A stretch of 64,000 nt of DNA from Cryptomeria japonica. Its lineage: Eukaryota; Streptophyta; Pinopsida; Cupressales; Cupressaceae. Positions within the stretch are counted from its first letter, which is position 1. Each line of letters opens with the position of its first letter. The notes below the pieces were generated by a model. It made no database searches. It saw only the letters and a list, made by a program, of their open reading frames with translations, and had not been told where the DNA came from. The position numbers were made by a program, and so were the translations under genes. Of the stretch, positions 48,101 to 60,500 are shown piece by piece. Location of the stretch: the NCBI RefSeq assembly GCF_030272615.1, contig NC_081413.1:552449136-552513135 (forward strand). The letters are read 5' to 3'.

Positions 48101-48168
48101 GGGGGATTTTGTCCTGCAAACCTGACCATAGGCTGTTTAGTTTTCACTATTCTTGCATCCACTATCCT
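42170..48168 (-). pseudogene. E0 gag-pol remnant (gag C-terminus to integrase)
   Basis: Minus-strand order: end of Gag (about 48168-47960), zinc knuckle (about 47880), protease (47382-46798, with DNG in place of DGG), G-patch-like segment (46597-46394), linker, RT start (45312), RT centre (FSGYN, YVDD near 44800), first RNase H (44509-44010), second RNase H (about 44005-43520), integrase zinc region (43460-43100), integrase core (43032-42709) and a decayed C-terminus near 42180. Many stops and several frameshifts break it. Each part aligns with E1 and E2 but is clearly more diverged. It abuts a PMD fragment at 48168, so the gag N-terminus, leader and 5' LTR are lost. Confidence 0.88.
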
Positions 48169-48470
48169 GTCATGAGACAGTTTGGATGGGGACAGAGTTT
48201 GCCAAGGGGTTCGAGGGAGTATGCACGGGTAGTGCGGGACAGATTTCAGTGGGGGCCAATTTTACCTTATGATCAGGCCCTTGCAGAGTTCGGGTCATTA
48301 CACACGAGACCATGGCAGATGAGGCCAGACATTGTAGATGCATGGGTGATTGAGATCAAAGCGGTCTCAAAGGGTTTAGAGTAGTGGTGGTGTAATGGGC
48401 CCTCCTTTGCGAGATGGTGGGGGTGGTGGGAAAACAACATTTGGCCAAAGTGCCATTTTAGATATTTTGG
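48169..48470 (+). pseudogene. PMD fragment 3 (end of domain fused to gene tail)
   Basis: It starts within the RQFGWGQSL segment of the PMD and reads about 60 clean codons matching the E0 PMD at 31826-32010. At about 48350 it jumps by internal deletion to the tail (matching 39490 onward). Here the codons that are stops in the E0 copy (31847 and 31928) are CAG, so it preserves an earlier state. It has no promoter or exon 1 and is joined to E0 gag on its left. Confidence 0.75.
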
Positions 48471-51400
48471 TACATTTTTGCTTTTTTATTAGATTGATAC
48501 TTGGATGGCTCTTGGTAGCCGATATTGTTGGACATCATTGTATTCTGATACATGTATTCTTTTTGATGTGATATATGATGAGATCTCTTTTTTGGGGGGG
48601 GAGATGAGATGATATGTATCTATGTGATGACATGTATGTTTTTATGCAAGATGATGATATGAATTATACTTAGATACATGCTATGGATGATTTTCTTTCT
48701 AGATGTACATGTTGATGATATGATTTCTATATGCATGCTATGGGTGATTTGATAACATGTGGATGCAGGTGAATAGATGGATGATGCTTAATGCTATGAA
48801 TGTGATGCAATGATGATGATTTATGCTCATTGATGAGATGAAATAATGATTAATGAGATTGTGATAGATAAATATTGTTCGTGTTGAATATGACGTGACA
48901 ATGATAGTAGTAAATGATGCATATTTTTAGATGAATATAAATGAACGGAAGGTTAATGAAAATGTTATGTATGCATCTAGATGAATGTACTTAAATGGAT
49001 GAACAAATGTTTATACAAATGTTATTTATGTTTCTATATGGATGCACTTAAATGGATGATTACATGTATGCACCTAAATGATAAATGTATGCAACTAATG
49101 GATGGATGGATGGATGTTCTTTAATGATTGAGATACAACCTAAATGATAGTGTAGTCACATAAATATGTCCATTTAACTAAATGAATATTTACTATTTAT
49201 TTGATTATTAAATCCACTAGCCAACAGTTAATTAAATTAATTAACTCATCCTTACACTCTTTTGCTATTAATTAAATAAATTATTCAATTTATTTAAATT
49301 AATTCATTAAACCACACCACTAAACCAATTAAATGAATAAACCATGTTTATTTAATTTAACCACTTTCTTATTTTAAATAAATAAATAAAAGATGTATTT
49401 AAATCACTAAACAAATCCCCCCCCACTTGCATTCTCCTACAAATGCAAGTTGCACCTATTTTGTTGAAATAAAGTAATTTATTCTAATAAAAATCCTATT
49501 TTCCCTCACCCACCAAACCCACTTGTTCACTAAACCCACTCTAGATTCTTCTAAACCATTTCTAATTAGCCTAATCCCATCCCCTAAATATTGTCACATT
49601 CCTAAGCAACGTGGAGTCACTTATCAAAGCCTCAAAGTCTTTAAAAAGTATTTAATGCTTTTATGTGTTCAACAAGCTAACCCCTAAAGTCTTCCAAACC
49701 ACTAATGGCTCTTACATGACCATTAATGGCTCTTACATAACCATTTATGGTTAATTACACTTGCCCACATGGTTAGAGGCTTAAACTCTAACTCAACCTC
49801 CATGTAACCCACATGTCTCCTCAAGCATTCATTGCTTTGGCCATGGTTATTCCCACTAACTCTTGCACAAGATTTTATCCTTTGCATAAAGATATTATTT
49901 ACTGGATAATGGTTTTATTCATTCAACTCAACATTAACCTTACCTCCCAAGTTAACCTTCAAGTCATATCAAGCATTTAATGCTTCTTCCATCTCCTCTC
50001 AAGCCATCTTATGTTGACATTTGTCATCCTGGGATTGGATTGAAAGCCCTCACATGGATCATAAACCCATCAATCTTGACCCTCGTTGAGATTACTAAAT
50101 CTCAACCATCCATTCCTCCATTTTTCCAATAAATAGAGCTCTTTCCTTTATAATTCATATCCTAAAATCTTGCATGCATCTAAGTTATAGTGAAATTTGA
50201 GAGAGTATTTAGGAACATTTACCTTTTGTTATTTTTAGCTAAAATTAACATTAGATAATCAAACAATCTCTCATATTTAGCTTGTTTACATTTGCATTAT
50301 CATACTTTTTCTTCTACAATTTTTAATCTCCATAAGACATCCAGAATAGTGCAAAAATCTACTAAGAGCTACACTCATTTGGAACTTGGAGAGGAGAGGA
50401 ACAAGGGAGGAGTAGTTGCAAGCATGTTGGAGGGAATTTGGGGATATTTTATTGCAATCCTTCATTTTGCTATGTTTTCTATTAGATGTTTGATATCTCT
50501 CTTGATATGCTTGCTTAGGATAGTGATTTCCTTTGTCTTTCATTTTTGATTTAAGACTAACATCATTAACGTTTGATATTGTATGTTTTTGTGTCCCCTA
50601 ACACATCCTATTTTGCAGAGCATCAGATAGTAAATGCACCTTAATGACTAAATGAATGTACGCTAATGACTAATATGTAACTAAAATGGAAGTGAATGAA
50701 TGAAATGATTTTGAAATGCATCTAAATAAATTTAAATGAAATGATTTTTTAAATATAACTAAATGATAATGAAATGAATGCAACTAAAGGATAATGAATA
50801 GATGCACCTTAAGTAAAGGATAATGAATGCATCTTAATGAATCTAGATGAAACTAAATGGTTTGAAATGTACCTACTAAATGAAACTTAAATGATAATGA
50901 AATGAATGCATATGTAATGATTAAAGGAATGCACTAAATGGATAGATGGATGCGTGTGATAACAAATAAACAAATGCACTTAAATGCAACTAATGAAATG
51001 TAAGTAAATGATAATAAATGCACGTTATTAATGAGTAAAAATATACACTTAAATGCACATCTAAATGGATTTAATGCATCTAAATACAAGTAAAGGATAT
51101 TAAACTGAATGCATTTGATGAAACTAAATGATAATACCATGCCTTCATGATATATGAATGCAAATTGGTGAGAAATTATGGATTTGGAATGGAGATGTGA
51201 GATGATGTATGAGAGAAATACGTCATGATTGTACCTAGAACAAATTTATATTAGGTGCTTTCTCATAGAAACCTGAATAACTTGCATGTAAACAAAAGAT
51301 ATGAACAATGAATGAACAAATGGATTGGTGATATGCAGCAGAATGCAATATAAACAGATGACATGACATGATGATCCATAGATTATTTACAGTGCTCTAT

Positions 51401-52412
51401 TTTCATCATTGAGCATGGTAGTATCATTCTTGGCCGAGGTAGCAGGAACCAAGTTTGAGCATTTCACTTGTAAGAAAGCATCATAGACAAGGAAAGTTTC
51501 CCTCCATTCTAGTTCATGTACAAAAGGTCAAGGTATATGTTGTAGTCAATAAGCCAGAGTGATCTATGACTATATTTTGCATAGGATCATGTAGCTTAGT
51601 GAACTTCCCACATAGAAACCATTAGTATATGTGCCAGAACTTCATTTGAACAATCCGTAGACAACAAACAAACAAAAAGATATTAGGAACCATCCCGGCT
51701 ACTCTCCTCACATAGATATCCTGGAGTACCGTAGGAACCTGATATAAATAAATAACAAATCGACCAAGTGCTTATCAACTAAACATAATTTTCTTGTTAA
51801 AGAAAATGTTATCAAGTCTTGTTTGTGAGGAAGGATGCATCCTCGTGAAGATGGTTCTATATAGATGTTTTGATTGGTTGGTGGATTTGATAGGTGGGCA
51901 TCGTTTGAGTTGCTCAAAATGTTGTTTGGTGTCTGTTGTGATGTTTATGTACAGGAAATACGTTGCAATGTTTTTGATTGATTTTTTGATATTTTTGTCA
52001 TGTTTTGGATTTTTGAATGTTTGTGAATGTTTTTGATATTTTCTGTAAAGCATTTTGCAAATGTTTTGGGGATTTTCTGAGTTTTTATGAATGCTTTTGG
52101 TTTTAATTTTAGGGCATTTCTTAAATGAGGCCCTTAATGAATCACAAGAAATGGAGAATCCACTCCCATTAGTAGGTTTAAGAACATTTGCCCCCAGCTA
52201 GGTGTGGCTATGAAAGCATTATGCAAGACAAATGAAGTACTAACCTTGATTGCAGATCAATAACAAGCCATGATATAAGTAATGGATGAATGGAGGAAAT
52301 GGATGTCATCGCAAGAAGTTTGATAGACAATGGAGCCATAGCCTTTACAAATGGCGCATGTTTATCAAGTTTTCACCACCCTACTTACCCAAGGTGCAAG
52401 CAGAGTGGTTTT
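48471..52412. other. Second copy of the E0-type spacer, with solo LTR
   Basis: It is collinear with 39596-42040, including the ATG-rich words and the matching frames near 41440 and 51790, and differs mainly by the 1475-bp solo LTR. It ends at AGAGTGGTTTT, where the C2 LTR begins. No gene is supported. Confidence 0.75.
49151..50625 (+). mobile_element. Solo LTR of the E0 family
   Basis: It begins TGTAGTCACATAAATATGTC and ends GCAGAGCATCA, 1475 bp. It is flanked by the target duplication GATAG (49146-49150 and 50626-50630). It matches the E0 LTR (12031-13491) in inverse orientation. The other spacer copy has the empty site at 40276-40280. It is the usual product of recombination between the two LTRs of a former full element. 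A TATA-like AATAAATAGAG lies near 50130. Confidence 0.93.
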
Positions 52413-53155
52413 TGTTGGCAAATGCACACTCCAATGAGACATTGTAGGTGATTGAAGGTTTTTTCATTGATGGAAACCTTACAATCCTATGACATCGACA
52501 CTAGCAAGATCAGATTCTACATCAGCACACAGACCACTGGCACCGGCACAGAAGCAGACATGAATTTTGTTTGTAATATATTTTGTTAATTATTGTAAAA
52601 TCATTGTAAGCTGACTTTGCAAATTGTAAAATGACTCATATATAAGAGATCATTGTAGAACATTTAAGTAAGCATGGAGAAATGTAATTAGGTGAATTAT
52701 AGGTTAAGGGTTTATGTAAGAAGCAAAGCAGAAACTGGTACTGGATCTGGCATAGTAGATGCTATTTTGAAGCAGTACAAGACACTGGATTTATATAATC
52801 CATTTTGTAAGTCAGTGAGACTTCCCATTTTGTAATTGAGTAGTGAGCTCTAGGCACTTGGCCTTCCTACATGTGCAGGCCCCTATTGTAGTAGTAATAT
52901 TCTCTTATTGGGCAGTAAGTGAATATTATGGGTCACAAATCCCACCGAGGTTTTTTCCACACTAGGTTTCCTCATTAAAATATTGTGTTATGGTGTGCTT
53001 TTTATGTGGTTGTTGTTATCTCTATTTATTGCATTACTTTTTCTTTACTGGTATACAGTTTTAATATGTTATGCATGTTTTAAGTGAAGAAATTGCTCAA
53101 ACTGGTTAGATACTGATTCACCCCCCCCCTCTCAGTATCTGTGGTAATCCTAAAA
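52413..53155 (+). repeat. LTR of C2 (partial C-family element)
   Basis: It starts TGTTGGCAAATGCACACTCC like the C1 LTRs and ends near AATCCTAAA. The primer site and about 130 bp that follow the LTR in C1 are deleted, so the LTR runs straight into the coiled-coil frame at AATATCAAACTTGAAG. Confidence 0.85.
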
Positions 53156-53555
53156 ATATCAAACTTGAAGATGATCTAAAGGCAGCTCAAGATATTATTC
53201 AAGCACTTCAGGAAAATCTTACCATTGTAAGAAACAAGAGAAGAGAACTTTGTGAAAAGATGCAATTTGAGAATGATGAAAAGGAAACTCTTAATGATCT
53301 GATAAACAAGCTGAAACAAGAGAACATGACAACAAAGAATGAGATACAGGATATGACTATGAGATTTTGTAAGGAAATTGAAGATAGAAAGAAGAATGAA
53401 GAAGATTTGACTAGAAGACTAAGTAATGTTGCAAATGAAAACACAAGACTTAGTTATGAAAATGATTTGTTGAAGACAGATTTGATGCACACACAGAATG
53501 ATTCAAATGAGCTCATGAGACATAAAGAAATCTTGGAAAGACAACTGGACACTGC
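53156..53555 (+). pseudogene. C2 ORF1 fragment (coiled coil)
   Basis: The frame matches C1 32969-33370 (coiled-coil part) with no stop to the break. It keeps a codon where C1 has TAG (33339). It is cut after ERQLDTA at 53555, where the E2 LTR begins; ACTGC (53551-53555) should be one half of the E2 target duplication. The start codon is lost with the LTR-adjacent deletion. Confidence 0.8.
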
Positions 53556-54336
53556 TGTATATGGTGAAAATGGATAACAATAATAACGATATTGAAAGGC
53601 TAAATGAATTCAACCACAAAACCCTATCCTAACAACAACAAAGATCCACCATAACATATGAAGATTACCTAAGACAATGTAAATCAAATGAAATCACAAA
53701 GATTATACCATCACATGTCCAATAGGGTTTGAATCTCCATTCTTCCTATCTCCATTGATCTTGCTTGATATATTTGCTCTCAGATTTTATGTGTGCACAA
53801 GAGCTCAACAAAGAACGAAAATGTGGTTGCAAGTAGGATCGCCTATGCTCAAAAGCATAGTGTAGTCAAGTGCATAAATTGATTAGGGTTTGATAATGAA
53901 GGAAGCATCTCCTTATATAGAAGACACTATAAGAAATGGAGGGATAAGATTGAGAGGTGTAAAAGAGGTCGACTATGATTAGAGGGTAGGTAAAAGAAAT
54001 AATAAAATAAAGAAAGGGTAGGTAGTGTATGAATTAAGAGATGAATGACATGTGTCATGGGTAGAAAAGGCTAATGAATTAATTAAATAAATAAAGATTC
54101 ATTTAATTAATAGAAGAAGTGGGATCAATTAAATAAATAAGATATTTATTTAACTTAGGAAAAGGGATAATTTAAATAAATAAATGTATTTATTTAAATG
54201 AGAAATAAGGTTAGAAGAGAATAAAAAAATTAATTAAATAAATAAAGATTTATTTAATTAATAGAAGAATTAAGCTAAAATAATTAAATAAATAAAATAT
54301 TTATTTAATTAGACATGACAATTTTAGGTGTCTACA
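53556..54336 (-). repeat. 3' LTR of E2
   Basis: The minus strand starts TGTAGACACCTAAAATTGTC at 54336 and ends near CACCATATACA at 53556, 781 bp. It matches the E1 LTRs with small deletions and carries the same AT-rich palindromes. Confidence 0.9.
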
Positions 54337-54354
54337 TTTTGCCCCTCTTTGAGA
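54337..54354 (-). promoter_or_regulatory. Polypurine tract of E2
   Basis: TCTCAAAGAGGGGCAAAA on the minus strand abuts the LTR and is identical to E1 over its core. Confidence 0.9.
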
Positions 54355-54586
54355 CAATGCAGCTTGTTGCGTTGTGTCAAAGAAGATAAGATGAACTGAT
54401 ACAAAATTGCCCCAAGATGGGAATGACATGCCCCCTCGAGAGATTGGATGAAAATGTCTGGAAAGATCGCAGACAATCTCTCGATAAGAAAGAAAGGCTA
54501 GAAAGGACTGATCAGACAGGATAGAGTGACAGAGTCACGAGATAAAGAAGACTGACTCAGGAAATGGTGGCTAGGGCTAGGGTAGT

Positions 54587-54595
54587 CTATAAATA
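54587..54595 (+). promoter_or_regulatory. TATA box of the E2 PMD gene
   Basis: CTATAAATAG, a near-ideal TATA box, lies about 95 bp upstream of the PMD start at 54685. This is the same place as in E1. Confidence 0.7.
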
Positions 54596-54684
54596 GACCA
54601 CGAGGGAAATACATCCTCATTGTCATCCACACATCCAAGAGATCAAAGTACAGAGAGAGAATTGAGCAGCAGCAGTCAATAGCG

Positions 54685-55875
54685 ATGGCATTGGTGCACA
54701 GATTCGATTGCCTTCGCTGATATCAGAGGCCAGCAGAGGTAGGAGAGCCGGTAAGTACCACAAAACCTCCTTGTACTTTGTTGCAATAAATGTTGTCAAA
54801 CAAGGTTGAAAAACGCTAAGGCACATTTGTGCAATATGTAAGTGTCTTTATGTAATGAAAGCACGTTTGTGTCAAAAATGTGAATTTGTGTCTTCTAGGT
54901 CAAATCAGTAGTTCTATGATGAACATACGCTGTCGATTGGATAAGCTGCTGAGAGGATACACTCAAGCAGGTCCTCTAGGGAAGACTAGGATAGCAAATA
55001 GGGCTAGGATTGACAATTTTGTGATAGAACATATGTTGCCAACTAAGAAACTACTCAAGAGGATTCACTCAAGCAGAGGCCCTAGGATAGGATAGATCAA
55101 GACACTTTGTGATGAACAATGAGTACCAAGACATAGTACTTTGTGATGAACAGTGAGTACTAAAAGAGCAGCACTTTGTGATGAACAAGGAGTGCAAATA
55201 TGAGCAACACTTTGTGATGAATAGGGAGTGCAAAACATGTAGTACTTTGTGATGAACAGGGAGTACCACTAGGATAGAAGCAACACTTTTTGATGAACAA
55301 TGAGTGTCACTAGGATAGAGCGCCATATGATAGATATAAGCACTAGGATAAAGAGTAGCATTTTGTGATGAACAGGGAATGCCACTATGACTGAAACAAT
55401 TGATTTTGTTGACTGCAGGAGTACCTACCTATGTTGGAGTCACAAGAGAGATTCTCGTCGATGCAGAGATTACGACTAGAGTTGACAGTTGAAGATAGAG
55501 TAGCAGTTCAGGCTATGGGCCTGCAACATATTCTATATGTGCCTAAGTTTCAAGTGAACATGGGGTTGCTGACTGCACTTGCTGAAGATGGCACTCGGAG
55601 ACTTGTAGTTTTCATTTGCCGATGGGTGAGATGACAGTCACCTTAGAGGATGTATACAGGATATTGTGGATACCGATCGATGGGGAGTTAGTTCCTTACG
55701 ATCGAGACAGAGATAGGGATGCATTGAGATGAGTGTTTCAGGATCCAGGACTGGAGATGAGGGCTGGACACGTGGCTTGGGACACCATGACATGGATAGG
55801 ACTAGCACTACTAGTAGTGTTGGTAGGAGTGATCAGTGGGTTCTTGTGTCCAGACAAGGTGACACGAGGGTTGGT
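54685..55875 (+). pseudogene. Antisense PMD gene of E2, truncated
   Basis: Exon 1 is 54685-54750 (22 codons, TGA at codon 12) with donor GTAAGT. Intron 1 (54751-55418) ends TTGACTGCAG. Exon 2 starts at 55419 in phase 0. One base is lost near 55587, after which the PMD reads on in the next frame (FHLPMGEMTV-type motif, then VFQDPGLEMRAGHVAWD). The sequence leaves the domain at about 55875 and passes into spacer DNA, so about 500 codons of the E1 gene are deleted. Splice sites, exon 1 length and intron repeats match E1. Confidence 0.85.
55085..55400 (+). repeat. Tandem TTTGTGATGAACAGGGAGTG repeat in E2 PMD intron
   Basis: About eight copies at 30-45-bp spacing lie in intron 1, matching the E1 intron array in place and orientation relative to the PMD gene. 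A reduced CGTTTGTGTC cluster lies upstream (54800-54900). Confidence 0.85.
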
Positions 55876-57576
55876 TGTAGCCATCTGTATTTTGACATCA
55901 TTATATCATGACACTTATGATTTTTGATATATATATGAGATGATTCATCTTTGCGGTAGCTATATGCATGTGTACCTATGTGATGCTTCTATATGTCTTA
56001 TGATGTATGTTTCTATGTGATGCTTATGATATGGATGCAAATATGTACATGATGGAATGCAATATTTTTGTTCTTTTATGTTTTTAATATGTTATGTCAA
56101 TGCAAATGTGAATGTATGAAATGCCAATGAATATGATAATGCAAATATTTAGTTTCATGATGAGAATATAAAATGTGCTAATATGTGTTGTGTGCAGGAT
56201 GTGATGCAATTGTGATACCTATATGTATGTATGAAATGCTTATATGTGGTAATGCAGGTGCAACTACATGAAATGCAAATGTTTTTGGCATGTCATTACA
56301 CTCAGTCATGTGATAGCAGGCTACACGGACTCAAGAAGGATAATGAAAGTCAATCAAGAAAGGGGGATGGAAGATAGAAGATATGAAAGTGAAAGAGCTT
56401 CTTATGCATAATCATCATTGAGCTTTATTATGGCAAAATAGGTTATGACAATCGAGGCATATGTTTGACCCAGAAAGTCATTGTACCTATTTGCATGGAG
56501 ATAAGACAGCCTCAAACAAGGAATGCCCCAGTTCACACTAGAATCATAGTGTCCTCATATCCTTGGACAAGCCATAGCATTACTAAAAGACAATCCATAG
56601 ACAACAAATAAAAATAGGTGATGATAACCCATCCTCACCTTTCTAGTCAAAGACATCCTAGAGATAGAATCTCTAGTCAGAGACATCCTGGAAAAGCTAA
56701 AAGACATGTCACCAAAAAGATAAAATCAAAAGAAAACCAAGACTCGACACCAACATCCACTATAGTCCTCAAGTTTAGTGTCTCTTGTCACTTGTATAAG
56801 TCTTATTTGATTGTGGTCACAATGTTTACTTTCACAAAAAGGATAGATAGCACTGAACCATATGTTGTCTGAGTCTGTTGAAAGATTTGATTTTGTTGAA
56901 GCCCATTGTTGCTACTGTGTCTCATCTGAAACTGACTAAATCCATGAAACTGATACTTTATTGCGGAGAAAGCGAAACCTTATTGCGGACTGGCGATGCA
57001 AGTGCTTCTTTATTGTGGATTGTGCGTGGATAGACTGAAGAAGGTTGGAAGAAACTATACTCCTCGAAACATGTGATGCTCTCAGTTCCACACCCATCAC
57101 TAGACGTAGGATTTTCCTTAGCCACAGATAGGATCTGATTTATTATGGATGGAAAAGGGGTGAAAAGGGAGGTTTATTATAAATGGCGAACCGATCTTGG
57201 GTAGATCAATAACAAGCCACGATGGGAATGGGTAAGTTTATTATGGATGAATAGGTTGTGAGTGTGTGCAAAGTGAAAGGATTAAAGTGAATCCTAAAGG
57301 AGGGAGGAGCAATGTCTCTACACATGGCACTGGTGACCCAATTTTCACCATGGTACTTGCCCAAGGTGCCACTGAAGTGGTTTTCACTGTTGGACGAAAT
57401 TATGTCTCTTTACTTTTTTTGATTTTTCAATGTTTTTTGTGTCACAAGGCACCTGCTTGCCAGGTTTTCACCAAGTAACAATTTTTTTTGTTTTATGATT
57501 TTTTTTTTTGTATTTTTGAATTTTTTTGATTTTTTTGTATTTTTTGAATTTTTTTTATTTTTTTTTATTTTTTGAA
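55876..57576. other. E2 spacer
   Basis: It is the reverse-complement counterpart of E1 25203-26880: an ATGCAAATG-rich zone, then the GACATCCT(A/G)GA words (56640-56690), a GGTGGAAAACC-type segment near 57340, and a T-rich stretch (57470-57580). Nothing in it is supported as coding. Confidence 0.7.
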
Positions 57577-60500
57577 TTAGGATATTCCAAAGAGATATGT
57601 GTAGAACCTGCAAAGGTGCATGCTATTGATAGGATCCTCCAAAGGTTCACCTTCTATAGTTGAGAGCTGATATGCCCTAGATCCATATGCTGCTATGATG
57701 ATGTAAGGACCAAGCCAGTTTGGTTCAAACTTGCCCTTCTTCTCTCTGTCTTGCTGATTTTTGGGGTTTTCTCTGAGAACCAAATCACCTACCTCAAATG
57801 TGCTAGGCTTGAGCTTGTGATTGTAGCTGTGACTCATTCATTGTTGATAATCCTTGAGATGATTAAAAGCAGTTTGTCTTCGTTCATCCAATAGTTCAAG
57901 TTCTTGTAAGCGAGAGACCCTATAGTCTTCATCACTGATAATGTTTTTCAAAGAGACTCATAAAGAGGGTAGCTCGACCTCAATAGGCAAGATGGCTTCA
58001 ACACCGTAGACAAGTGAATAGGGTGTAGCTCTTGTAGGTGTGCAAACACTTGTGTGGTATGCCCAAAGTGCAGGATTAAGTTGGATATGCCAATTACGGC
58101 CAGCGTCATCGACTGTCTTTTTTAAGATTTTAAGGATTGTTTTATTAGACACCTCAGCTTGACCATTACCTTGGGGGTAATATGGTGTGGAGAAACGATG
58201 GGAAATATGGAAGTGGTCACAAAGTTCATGAACATCCTAATTTTTGAAGGGACGCCTGTTATCGGTGATAATGGAAATAGGAATACCGTATTGACAAATG
58301 ATATAGTTGAGAATGAATGTAGCAATCTATTTTCTAGTGACTTGTGTAAGAGGCACGACTTCAATCCATTTTGTGAAATACTATGTGGTAGTGATAATGA
58401 ATTTATGACAATTGGAAGAAGGAGGGTGAATCTTGCCTATGAGATTGAGTCCCCACTGACAAAAGGGCCAAGGAGTCGCAATTGGTTGAAGTTCTTGTGC
58501 TAGCGCATGGATGAGGTCTCCATGAAATTGACATTGTTTACATTTCTTGACAAACTGATATGAGTCTTTTTCCATATTTGGCCAGTAATATCCAGTCCTG
58601 ATGAGTTTCTTGGCTAAGGTAGGACCACTAAAATGTGGACCACATATCCCTTCATGTACTTCACGTAATGCAATCTGAGCTTTGTTGCTTTCTAAACATC
58701 TAAGAAGAGTTCCATCTAGACCTCGTCGGTATAGGATATCAGCTAAAATGACATATCGAGAAGATTGGTGAATGAAAGTGCGATGTTGGTTATTAGATAG
58801 ATTAGGAGGTAGGGTATTGTCATGAAGGTATGTGAAAATGGAACCATATAACTGGGACTTAGGACCGACGACACATATTATCTCAGTAGGGGTGATTTCA
58901 TATGAAGGAACCAAAAGGTTATACACCAAGAACTCATAGTGGGTCTCGTTCGGAGGTAGATCGATCAGTGAAGCAATTGTAGCCATGGCATTTGTGGCTC
59001 GATTCTGCTCTCTTGGTATTTGCTCAAAGTCTATCTTTGTGAAATGTTGTTTCAGGTCATCCACCATTCTTTTGTAGGGCATTAATTTCTCATCCTTTGT
59101 TTGGTAATCATCAATTGCTTGACGAATTACTAGTTGAGAGTCCCCAAAAACATGAAGTTCCTGGATCTTCCACTGAACTGCAATCCATAATCCTATTGTT
59201 AATGACTCATATTCCGCTATGTTATTAGTGCAAGGAAATGATAAGCGGTATGATTTTGGTATAGAATCCCCTTAAGGAGTTATAAAGAGGATGCCAGCTC
59301 TTGCCCCATGCTGTGTGTATGAGCCATCAAAGTATAGTTGCCATGGTTTTGCATGTGACATTGTTAAAATGGATTCATCTGGAAATTCTAAAATTAGAGG
59401 AACATCATCTATCATGGGAGCATTTGCTAATTGATTTGTGATAGCTTGTCCTTTTATTGCTTTTCTGTCCACATACTCGATGTCAAATTCACTCAAGATT
59501 ATTACCCATTTGGCTAGTCACCCAGTAAGTGTTGCTTTATTGAGAAGGTATTTCAATGGATCGATCCTAGCAACCAACTTAGTCTTATGAGTTAGCATGT
59601 AATGTCGTAATTTCTATGAAGCAAAGACCATGGCGAGACATGCATGCTCAATTGGTGTGTAGTTTAGCTCATATCCCACCAATGTGTGACTGATATAGTA
59701 TACTTCTTTTTCTTTGCCCTCAGCAATTTGTTGTGCTAAGAGTGCCTCCAGTGTTGTTGAAGTAGCTGATATGTATAGTAATAGAGGCTGATCTGGAACT
59801 GGTGGCATCAAAACTGGTGGATTCAGAAGATAATCTTTGAGTGTCTGGAAAGCCTGTTGACAGTTATCATCCCATTTGAATTTGATTTTTTTATGTAGAA
59901 AGTGTTGAAAAGGATTACACTTATCTGCAAGTTGTGCTATGAATCTTTGTATGGACTAGAGTCTCCCTTGTAAAGATTGAAGTTGATTGATATTTCTTGG
60001 TGGTTGCATCTCTAGGATGGCCTTGACTTTTGCTGGATCAGCTTCGATTCCTCTTTTTGATACAATGAATCCTAGGAGCTTCCTAGAGGTTACTCTAAAG
60101 ACACATTTCTTGGGTTTAATCTTACTTTGTATTTTTCCAACCGATCAAATATGACTGAAAGTATGTCCAAATGTGTATTTCTGTCTATTGATTTGCCCAA
60201 GAGGTCGTCGACATAATCTTCCATAGTTACATGCATGAGATCGTGAAAGATAGTAGTCATGGCTCTTTGATATGTAGCGCCTACATTTTTTAGCCCAAAG
60301 GGCATGACATTCCAATAGAAAGTTTCCCAAGGACAAGTGAATGATGTTTTGTGTTGATCCTCAGACGCAATCTTTATTTGATTGTAACTAGAGAATCCAT
60401 CCATCAATGATAACATTTCATGACCTATTGTGAGATCTACAATCAAATCTATGTTTGGTAATGGGAAGTCATCCTTAGGACAGGCTTTGTTGATGTCTCT

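Larger units (their letters stand above)
12031..48168 (-). mobile_element. E0: outer Tat-like Ty3/gypsy element, interrupted and incomplete
   Basis: Read on the minus strand, the element runs gag (48168) to integrase (42170), spacer, antisense PMD gene, polypurine tract and 3' LTR (13491-12031). Its 5' LTR, leader and gag N-terminus are missing, because at about 48168 the gag frame joins directly to another PMD fragment. E1 and C1 are inserted in its PMD gene. Without them it would be about 13 kb. The order matches E1 and E2. Protein similarity to E1 is clearly lower than E1 to E2, so E0 is a separate subfamily. Confidence 0.75.

Noticed and set aside
42170-48168. E0 gag-pol as an independent element from the PMD gene at 13908-39595
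   Set aside because: The PMD, spacer and integrase order and orientation are collinear with E1 and E2, so one element is the simpler reading. The missing 5' LTR leaves some doubt.
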